Below are positions 1 to 4,487 of a stretch of DNA of 7,370 nt, one piece after another. The position numbers were made by a program, and so were the translations under genes. This stretch comes from Desulfurococcales archaeon (GTDB lineage: Archaea > Thermoproteota > Thermoprotei_A > Sulfolobales > Desulfurococcaceae). The notes under the pieces are model-generated. The model saw only the letters and a list, made by a program, of their open reading frames with translations. It ran no database searches and had not been told where the DNA came from. The stretch's first letter is position 1. Every line of letters starts with the position of its first letter. The DNA is taken from NCBI GenBank assembly GCA_026985375.1, contig JALSQP010000131.1:1-7370 (forward strand), given 5' to 3'.

Positions 1-649
1 CTATTGAGGCTCTCGCATTCATAGATATCCTTCTCGGAGTCATGGCTAATTTAGCGGCTCCTATGGGCTCTCCTTCTGGCGGTAAAGGAGGCAGTGTTTT
101 CTTCACCGACTCCGCTTTCTTTATCGTCGTGTCAATTGGGGACGAGCTATGGATTTCGGGTAATGGAGAGTTTGAGAGATTGGTGCTCGTCATTATGCTG
201 GATACCTTTCTTTCAATTTCCATCACGGCCATCGCTAGATCGGGAGCTATCTTCTCAATCTTTGGCTTTATCATCTCGAGCTCCTGAATTATTTCGGGTA
301 GGTGCTTTAGAGGCTCTTCTACATGGGTTAGAGTCTTAAGCCTGACTTTCACACGAACAAGATCTATTCGTACAAGATCGAATATTGAGAGAAGCTTACT
401 TATGTGAGTAAGCTCATCCAGGAATATTTTCTCGTATTCATTCTTACCTTGTCTTGCGAACATTTCGGCTTTTCTACTGTGTTCCTCCTGCATCTCCTTG
501 AGGTTGTTGATCGTGCCCTCTATGTTGAGGAGCATCCTATCTATCTGTGCGATGGCCTCCGCTATTGTTTTCCTTATAGGATCGCTACTGCTCCTGAATC
601 CAAATATCCGCGAGAATAAACCCCTGACATTCCGTATTGCTAGGCTCAC
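1..649 (-). CDS. cdvB: CdvB, ESCRT-III-like cell division protein (3' end cut by window edge)
   Basis: Polymer-forming ESCRT-III homologue that constricts the membrane during crenarchaeal cytokinesis. The reading frame is open for 216 codons from GTG at 649 to the window edge, so the C-terminal part is missing. An in-frame TAA at 668-670 limits the start, and GAGGGGTG (664-657) sits 7 nt upstream of the GTG. Residues about 1-20 are basic and hydrophobic, a possible membrane-contacting helix. Residues about 23-155 are helical and charged, including the family-typical stretch IEKIAPDLAMAVMEIERK (131-148). Residues about 156-182 form a polar linker. LPPLPPEGEP (186-195) matches the proline-rich MIM2 element that Sulfolobus CdvB uses to bind the MIT domain of the CdvC/Vps4 ATPase. 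The short broken winged-helix peptide that binds CdvA would lie beyond the edge. The gene is 92 nt downstream of cdvA on the same strand and has its own promoter-like sequence. A CdvB paralogue (B1-B3) is less likely because of the cdvA neighbour and the MIM2 position. Confidence 0.93.
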   Translation of the reverse strand, partial: MSLAIRNVRGLFSRIFGFRSSSDPIRKTIAEAIAQIDRMLLNIEGTINNLKEMQEEHSRKAEMFARQGKNEYEKIFLDELTHISKLLSIFDLVRIDLVRVKVRLKTLTHVEEPLKHLPEIIQELEMIKPKIEKIAPDLAMAVMEIERKVSSIMTSTNLSNSPLPEIHSSSPIDTTIKKAESVKKTLPPLPPEGEPIGAAKLAMTPRRISMNARASI

Positions 650-694
650 TATATTGCACCCCTCGTGTTATTGAACCCGTTTATCTTGTAGTCC

Positions 695-711
695 AAAAAC
701 ATGTTTTTAAA
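695..711 (-). promoter_or_regulatory. Probable cdvB promoter: TATA box overlapped by a perfect 14-bp palindrome
   Basis: Read on the minus strand, TTTAAAAA (711-704) resembles a crenarchaeal TATA box. It lies about 55 nt upstream of the cdvB GTG, so transcription would start near 680 and leave a leader of about 30 nt. The box overlaps AAAAACATGTTTTT (695-708), which equals its own reverse complement over 14 bases. A dimeric regulator bound there would block TBP. This suggests that cdvB can be transcribed separately from cdvA. The TATA call is by position and composition only. Confidence 0.45.
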
Positions 712-741
712 CACCTGACAAGGTACTACCCGGAAAATACC

Positions 742-1431
742 CTATCCTTCCAACACTACTACTGGTAGAGGCTGCTCTGATGATGGTACCTGCTCTTCAG
801 TCTTGTTGACCGGCCCAATATCTATGGGCTCCTTCTCTAAGGCCTCGATCTTCTCGAGGTGCTTCTTTACGCTTTCCTTCTCTATCTGGGCATGGTCCAG
901 ATGCTTTCTGATTTGGTCTGCTGCCGTCTTGTATGCCTTGTCCGGTATCTCGCCAGCCATATAGCTAACCTTGAGGCTTGTCATTGCTTTTTCTAGCTCT
1001 AGAATAATGTCTTCGAGCTCATATTGTCTCTTCTTGAGTAGATCCTTTACCTTCTTGGCCTCATCCTTGGCTTTCATGAGGGACTCTTCGAGTTTCTTCT
1101 TGAAGGTATCATAGGCGTGACGAGGTATCTCCTTCTTAGCGTATAGGTCTTCTAACGCGATCTTCCTCTTCCTCAGTCTCTCAAGTCTTCCCTCAATAAC
1201 CTTAGCTTCGTATTCCCATTCGGGCACTAGAACTGCCTCTCCTTCATTGAAAACGAATCTATCTATAGGGATCTGCTTGAACTCTACTTCTCCAAGACTT
1301 ACTTCTAGGTAAGTTACATTTCCATCAGCATCACTATAAAAGCTGACTATGTGACCTAGTCTTCTACCGTAAGGATCGTTAACTGGTTTGCCAAGATATT
1401 TTTCTATATTCTCGACTTTCAGATCCGACAC
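742..1431 (-). CDS. cdvA: CdvA, cell division protein with PRC-barrel-like domain and coiled coil
   Basis: Archaeal-specific first component of the Cdv division apparatus. It forms filaments at mid-cell and recruits CdvB to the membrane. The 229 residues fit the usual size. Residues about 1-75 resemble a PRC barrel (GKPVNDPYGRRLGHIVSFYS at 14-33, ending LVPEWEYE). Residues about 76-200 are a long charged coiled coil with two related segments around EIPRHAY (101-107) and EIPDKAY (161-167). After an acidic, proline-rich linker the chain ends PLPVVVLEG (221-229). This terminal hydrophobic strand is in the position of the ESCRT-III-binding peptide of Sulfolobus CdvA, which pairs with the CdvB C-terminus. 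The start codon is GTG, with GGAGGGG (1445-1439) 7 nt upstream. An ATG further upstream is out of frame. cdvB follows 92 nt downstream, which is the standard crenarchaeal order. A small membrane gene is divergently transcribed on the other side. Confidence 0.95.
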   Translation of the reverse strand: MSDLKVENIEKYLGKPVNDPYGRRLGHIVSFYSDADGNVTYLEVSLGEVEFKQIPIDRFVFNEGEAVLVPEWEYEAKVIEGRLERLRKRKIALEDLYAKKEIPRHAYDTFKKKLEESLMKAKDEAKKVKDLLKKRQYELEDIILELEKAMTSLKVSYMAGEIPDKAYKTAADQIRKHLDHAQIEKESVKKHLEKIEALEKEPIDIGPVNKTEEQVPSSEQPLPVVVLEG

Positions 1432-1482
1432 CCGAGAACCCCTCCATCAAATGAGTTTCCAACAGTCTATGGGTTCAAGGAA

Positions 1483-1495
1483 AGCTTAAAAAATA
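1483..1495. promoter_or_regulatory. AT-rich TATA-like element usable in both directions
   Basis: On the plus strand, CTTAAAAAAT (1485-1494) preceded by the purine-rich GGAAAG looks like a BRE plus TATA box. It would start RNA near 1512-1515, just where the GC-rich segment begins. On the minus strand the same bases read ATTTTTTAAG and lie about 55 nt upstream of the cdvA GTG, giving a predicted start near 1462 and a leader of about 30 nt. Either or both uses are possible. The call rests on spacing and composition. Confidence 0.4.
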
Positions 1496-1510
1496 ATGGA
1501 CAAATCAGAA

Positions 1511-1566
1511 GCCTGGCACCTGGCATTGCCCCGCCTATAAAGATCGCGGGGCTGCCACGCTTTTAA
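1511..1566 (+). ncRNA. Candidate structured small RNA or leader hairpin (GC-rich)
   Basis: About 69% of bases 1511-1559 are G or C, far above the surrounding genes. The segment folds into a strong hairpin. GCCCCGC (1528-1534) pairs with GCGGGGC (1546-1552) around an 11-nt loop, and GGCA (1522-1525) pairs with TGCC (1553-1556) across a two-base TT bulge. The 7-mer CCTGGCA is repeated in tandem at 1512-1525, so a second GGCA could compete for the same partner. A TATA-like element lies the right distance upstream on the plus strand, and a short T4 tract (1561-1564) follows the hairpin. GC-rich islands in A+T-richer hyperthermophile genomes are often functional RNAs. The hairpin also forms on the minus strand, so the strand is uncertain. 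I do not recognise it as a tRNA, a complete C/D or H/ACA guide, SRP RNA or RNase P RNA. It could instead be the leader of the next gene or an operator. Confidence 0.35.
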
Positions 1567-1567
1567 C
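1559..1567 (+). promoter_or_regulatory. Possible TATA box of the small membrane gene
   Basis: GCTTTTAAC lies about 80 nt upstream of the ATG at 1645. It would give a transcription start near 1590 and a leader of about 55 nt. It competes with the element at 1483-1495 as promoter of the downstream gene. If that element is used instead, the leader would contain the GC-rich hairpin. Confidence 0.3.
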
Positions 1568-1644
1568 CCTCATCATCGTTCGTGTGTTATGGGTCTTGGG
1601 GTTTATCTAGTTATCCAAGTTTGATTAAATAGGTGGTGATTAGC

Positions 1645-1896
1645 ATGGGATTAGAGGCTCTGGCTGATGCTGCGAAGGCATTATCTAGCATATTTAGTGG
1701 TGCAGCATTGCAGGGGATCGGAACAGCGCTGGTACTCATTGGCGTAGGAATACTGCTAGTAATGGGTGTTGGGTTCGGTATATACATATTGGTGCGTCTA
1801 GTTAGAGAGTTGCCTAATATGACTATTTCGCAGTTTCTGAAAGTTGTAGTACTGAGCGCTATTGCATTAATAGTGATAGGCATAATATTACCATAA
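1645..1896 (+). CDS. Small two-helix membrane protein, unrecognised
   Basis: I do not recognise a family. The 83-residue product starts with a short amphipathic segment (about 1-20, small residues and alanines). A long glycine-rich hydrophobic stretch follows (about 22-50: ALVLIGVGILLVMGVGFGIY within it), then a short basic/polar loop (LVRLVRELPNMTISQ, about 50-64), then a second helix (about 65-82) that ends at the C-terminus. ATG at 1645 is preferred because GGTGGTGAT just before it (1632-1640) serves as ribosome binding site. The in-frame GTG codons at 1633 and 1636 lie inside that site and would add only four residues. The gene is divergent from cdvA across about 210 bp holding a GC-rich hairpin. 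Its stop faces the enolase stop. The balanced hydrophobic content with a clean Shine-Dalgarno makes it a credible real gene. The overlapping minus-strand frame is a shadow. A link to cell division is suggested only by position. Confidence 0.75.
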   Translation: MGLEALADAAKALSSIFSGAALQGIGTALVLIGVGILLVMGVGFGIYILVRLVRELPNMTISQFLKVVVLSAIALIVIGIILP

Positions 1897-1943
1897 CATG
1901 GTATGTTTTTAAGAAACCGGTAGCTTACACTGAATAGTTTGTT

Positions 1944-1957
1944 ATAAAAAAGTTTTT
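1944..1957. terminator. Bidirectional oligo-T terminator
   Basis: The convergent gap between the small membrane gene and enolase contains ATAAAAAAGTTTTT. It gives T5 to plus-strand transcripts (1953-1957) and T6 to minus-strand enolase transcripts (1951-1946). Archaeal RNA polymerase terminates at such oligo-T runs without needing a hairpin. A second T5 at 1906-1910 (TGTTTTTAAG) directly follows the plus-strand gene. Confidence 0.55.
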
Positions 1958-1969
1958 CAATGAAATAAT

Positions 1970-3289
1970 CTAGAATTTCCTCAAGAATATCTCTATTCCT
2001 GGATAGTATGGCGATTCGAGCCCTAGCTCGATTTCGAGTAATCTGTTGTACTTGGCGGTTCTCTCTCCTCTAGCAGGGGCGCCAGTCTTGATCAATCCAG
2101 CATTAAAGCCTACCGCAATATCTGCTATAGTTGTATCCTCTGTCTCTCCGCTTCTGTGACTGATTATTGTTCTTAGTCCTTTACGGTGAGCCATCTTTAT
2201 TACTTCGAGGGTCTCAGTCAACGTACCGATCTGGTTAACCTTTACAAGTATGGCGTTCGACGAACCCATCTCAATGCCTTTTCTGAATCTTTCCGGATTT
2301 GTGGTATAGATGTCGTCTCCAACGATCAATATCTTGTTACCCAGCGCTTTCGTTATTTCCGCAAAGCCTTCAAAGTCTTCCTCATACAGGGGATCTTCTA
2401 TGCTCACTATTGGATACTCCTCTACTAGTTCCTCGTATAGCTTGATCATATCATCTCTCTTGTATTCCTTGCCCTCAACAAGATATACGTCGCGCTTCTC
2501 GTCATAGAACTGGCTGCTGGCAGCATCAATTGCTAGCGCTATGTCTTTTCCAGGCTCATAGCCAGCTGTCTTTATCGCCTCAACTAGGGCATCAAGGGCT
2601 TCTCTAATTGTCTCCATGGGTGGGGCATAGCCTCCTTCATCACCAACATTGACTGCACTTGGACCGTATTTTTGTTTAAGCAGTTTTTTCAGTTCATGGT
2701 AAGTCTCGACAGCTACTCTGATCGCATCGCTGAATTTCTTGAAACCTACGGGGACTATCATGAATTCCTGAAAGTCCAACTTATTGCCAGCATGTGCTCC
2801 TCCATTAATGATATTGAGCATTGGAACAGGAAGAGTGTCAGCATATTTTCCGCCGAGGTAGAGGTAGAGTGGTATTTCGAGAGTCGCAGCAGCCGCTTTT
2901 GCTACCGCTAGACTTGTCGCTACAATAGCGTTTCCTCCTAATCTGCTCTTATTGGGCGTGCCATCTATTTCGATCATTTTCATGTCTATTTCTCTTTGGT
3001 TACGTACATCCATCCCCTTAAGGGCCTTGGCGATGATGGTGTTCACGTTCTCGACGGCTCTGCTTACTCCTTTGCTATGCCATTCTTTTCCGCCGTCACG
3101 TAACTCTACTGCTTCGTGTTTTCCTGTCGAGGCGCCGCTAGGCGCGTTAGCTATGCCTACTCCACCAGCCTCCGTTACCACCATCACCTGTACTGTCGGG
3201 TTTCCTCTAGAATCGAGAACCATTCTGGCGCGAACGGTTTTTATCTTGAATATCTCATCGGGGACTGCGGTAAAACTATAGTATGTCAT
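1970..3289 (-). CDS. eno: Enolase (phosphopyruvate hydratase)
   Basis: Cytosolic glycolytic and gluconeogenic enzyme that interconverts 2-phosphoglycerate and phosphoenolpyruvate with Mg2+. From ATG at 3289 the protein has 439 residues, close to the family norm, with the N-terminal alpha/beta domain followed by the barrel domain. Family motifs are intact: LDSRGNPTV (25-33), the mobile loop SGASTGKHEA (51-60), NGGAHAGN with His166, GDEGG with Glu218, Mg ligands Asp255, Glu298 (SIEDP) and Asp325 (GDD), catalytic Lys350 in KVNQIGT, SHRSGETED (377-385) and Lys401 (IKTGAPARGER). ATG 3289 is chosen because AGGTG (3302-3298) lies 8 nt upstream. An in-frame TTG at 3310 would add seven residues but has no better site. 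The gene stands alone on the minus strand. Its start is close to the divergent operon beginning at 3315-3336, so its promoter must lie inside that operon's first codons. Catalysis looks intact. Confidence 0.97.
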   Translation of the reverse strand: MTYYSFTAVPDEIFKIKTVRARMVLDSRGNPTVQVMVVTEAGGVGIANAPSGASTGKHEAVELRDGGKEWHSKGVSRAVENVNTIIAKALKGMDVRNQREIDMKMIEIDGTPNKSRLGGNAIVATSLAVAKAAAATLEIPLYLYLGGKYADTLPVPMLNIINGGAHAGNKLDFQEFMIVPVGFKKFSDAIRVAVETYHELKKLLKQKYGPSAVNVGDEGGYAPPMETIREALDALVEAIKTAGYEPGKDIALAIDAASSQFYDEKRDVYLVEGKEYKRDDMIKLYEELVEEYPIVSIEDPLYEEDFEGFAEITKALGNKILIVGDDIYTTNPERFRKGIEMGSSNAILVKVNQIGTLTETLEVIKMAHRKGLRTIISHRSGETEDTTIADIAVGFNAGLIKTGAPARGERTAKYNRLLEIELGLESPYYPGIEIFLRKF

Positions 3290-3345
3290 TCCCCATACAC
3301 CTAGATACAAGAATATGGATAGAGATGATAATAATATGTATGCTT
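3270..3345. promoter_or_regulatory. Compact divergent promoter region of enolase and the membrane/zinc-ribbon/peptidase operon
   Basis: Only 46 bp separate the preferred start codons of two divergent genes. Weak TATA-like sequences are visible: AAAACTATAG (3272-3281) for the plus-strand operon, which lies inside enolase codons, and CATATTATT read on the minus strand (about 3339-3331) for enolase, which lies inside the first codons of the plus-strand gene. Each promoter would therefore overlap the other gene. Neither box is a strong match, so the exact elements are uncertain. Confidence 0.3.
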
Positions 3346-3656
3346 GGATCAGTTTTTGGGCGATAATAGGACTCGTTGTTCTTTCTGTATACTATGCCTG
3401 CATATCATATAGGATTAAACGATATTGGCTATTTCTTCTTTTCTGCACTACTATTCTTTCCCTTCTCAATATTGCTCTCATCGTGAGAACTGGATCAATC
3501 AACACGTTAATCGGCATATTCATTCTGCTTATTGTCTTGATTATTGATTTTTATTATCTAGCTAAGGCAGTGCTTAGTAAGTTAGAGAGATATGATACAT
3601 TTATAGTTCCCGCGTCACTATTGATAATCACGATAATAATTTCACTCATATGGTGA
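3336..3656 (+). CDS. Four-helix membrane protein, unrecognised
   Basis: I do not recognise a family. From ATG 3336 the 106 residues form four hydrophobic segments (about 5-23, 31-50, 57-76 and 89-105). Short loops separate them, including a basic loop (YRIKRYW) and an acidic-basic loop (KLERYD). There is almost no soluble domain, no signal cleavage site and no catalytic motif. ATG 3336 is preferred because GAGATGAT (3323-3330) stands 5 nt before it. An upstream in-frame ATG at 3315 would add MDRDDNN but lacks a visible ribosome site. The gene leads a run of three: its stop is 17 nt before the zinc-ribbon gene, and the signal peptidase gene follows 19 nt after that. Co-transcription is likely. 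Confidence 0.7.
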   Translation: MYAWISFWAIIGLVVLSVYYACISYRIKRYWLFLLFCTTILSLLNIALIVRTGSINTLIGIFILLIVLIIDFYYLAKAVLSKLERYDTFIVPASLLIITIIISLIW

Positions 3657-3673
3657 CAATGAGGGGTTAATAC

Positions 3674-3979
3674 ATGCCGAGAAAAAAGAAAGAACTTGTA
3701 TGTCCGCGGTGTGGTTCTAAGAATATAGAAGTAATCAAGACATGGCAACTAGTAGCGCCACTACCGGATAAGAAGGGGCGCATAACAATTACGGTTATGG
3801 GCTCTCTTCAATGCAAAGATTGTGGTTACAAGTGGAGAGGGGTCGTTAGCAAATTAAAGGTCGGTAGCTCAAGCATCGAAGTCGAAGTAACTAAGGGTAA
3901 AAAGGTTCTAGGCGGTGAGGAAGAACAAGAAGAAAGGAGAGTTAAAGAAATAGTAATCGATATAGATGATCTCGACTAG
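3674..3979 (+). CDS. Zinc-ribbon protein with Cren7-like core and acidic tail
   Basis: Small crenarchaeal protein, probably binding nucleic acid, of unknown exact role. The 101 residues contain a basic N-terminus (PRKKK), a zinc ribbon with CPRC (Cys10, Cys13) and CKDC (Cys47, Cys50), a beta-rich section, and a strongly acidic tail (GEEEQEERR to DIDDLD, about 81-101). Between the cysteine pairs, KTWQLVAPLPDKKGRITI (22-39) resembles the core of the chromatin protein Cren7 (KVWALAPKGRKGVKIG, from memory), sharing W, L, AP, KGR and the following strand. As I recall, Cren7/Sul7 proteins have been proposed to descend from zinc ribbons, so this may be a relative that kept its metal site. GAGGGG (3661-3666) lies 7 nt before the ATG. 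The gene is second in the operon, between the four-helix protein and signal peptidase. Alternatives are a TFS- or ribosome-associated zinc ribbon, but the length and tail do not fit TFS. Confidence 0.8.
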   Translation: MPRKKKELVCPRCGSKNIEVIKTWQLVAPLPDKKGRITITVMGSLQCKDCGYKWRGVVSKLKVGSSSIEVEVTKGKKVLGGEEEQEERRVKEIVIDIDDLD

Positions 3980-3998
3980 ATTATGCAAAGGCGAAACT

Positions 3999-4487
3999 AT
4001 GTCAAATAATTTACAGAAAAATCGCGGTGAAAACAAGATTACTAAGGCCGAGATAATAAAGGACGCGATCATAATAGCTGTACTTGTTCTATCTATTTTC
4101 TCCAGGCCTATCCTCGCGGTTGTAACGGGATCACAGGCTCCTATTGCAGTTGTGGATGGTTATAGTATGTTTCCTGTTCTTCGAATGGGTGATATAGTTT
4201 TCTCATACAAGTGCTCGCCTCAGGACATACATGTTGGTGATATTATTATTTATCGTGGAATAGATGGGAAGCTCATCATACACAGAGTTATAAAGGTTAT
4301 AGTACGTGATGGAAAATATTACTATGTTACAAAAGGCGACAATAATCCTATTGAGGATTATTTCGAATTTACAGGTCCCGGCGTGCCATACTCGAGAGTT
4401 GTAGGGAAAGTTTTCGATATAAATGGCGCAGTATTCAAGATACCATACCTAGGATATGTGTCTATATGGTTCCATAATATTATCTGA
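3999..4487 (+). CDS. Signal peptidase I, archaeal SEC11 type (family S26B)
   Basis: Membrane-bound serine protease that removes signal peptides from Sec-exported preproteins on the outer face of the membrane. From ATG 3999 it has 162 residues. A charged N-terminus is followed by one transmembrane helix (about 19-45, ending in VVTG). The catalytic domain has the nucleophile Ser56 in VVDGYSMFPVLRMGDIVF, His95 in IIHRV and Asp114 in TKGDNN, with Asp120 nearby. Histidine replaces the general-base lysine of bacterial LepB, as expected for archaeal and ER-type enzymes. The C-terminus ends soon after KIPYLGYVSIWF, so the second C-terminal helix found in many archaeal relatives is absent. The start at 3999 is preferred over ATG 3966, which overlaps the preceding stop. 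AAAGGCGA (3987-3994) is a modest ribosome site. It is last in the three-gene run, and its stop touches the topoisomerase stop on the other strand. Confidence 0.92.
   Translation: MSNNLQKNRGENKITKAEIIKDAIIIAVLVLSIFSRPILAVVTGSQAPIAVVDGYSMFPVLRMGDIVFSYKCSPQDIHVGDIIIYRGIDGKLIIHRVIKVIVRDGKYYYVTKGDNNPIEDYFEFTGPGVPYSRVVGKVFDINGAVFKIPYLGYVSIWFHNII

Noticed and set aside
42..619. Plus-strand reading frames over the cdvB region.
   Set aside because: The minus strand encodes an unmistakable CdvB with start and ribosome site, so these are shadows.
671..1478. The 8-mer TTGAACCC (671-678) upstream of cdvB recurs inverted as GGGTTCAA (1471-1478) upstream of cdvA, which could be a shared regulator site.
   Set aside because: With two spacers of about 90 bp and two orientations, one shared 8-mer is expected by chance fairly often, and the distances to the start codons differ.
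1460..1500. GGGTTCAAGG looks like a tRNA T-loop.
   Set aside because: No matching T-stem, acceptor stem or anticodon arm can be built around it.
1505..1577. On the minus strand GATGATGA (1577-1570) and CTGA (1508-1505) flank the GC-rich hairpin like boxes C and D of a guide RNA.
   Set aside because: The span of 73 nt is long, no internal D' or C' box is present, and no clear terminal stem pairs outside the boxes. Kept only as a remark.
1611..1883. Minus-strand frame of 90 codons opposite the small membrane gene.
   Set aside because: Low-complexity Thr/Pro/Asn/Ile composition typical of an antisense shadow, with no ribosome site. The plus-strand frame has a good one.
2186..3304. Several plus-strand frames inside enolase.
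   Set aside because: Antisense shadows of a fully conserved enolase, without family features or ribosome sites.
3674..3979. Transcription elongation factor TFS or RNA polymerase subunit M.
   Set aside because: Only one zinc ribbon is present, the acidic QxRSADE-type motif of TFS is absent, and the acidic tail does not fit.
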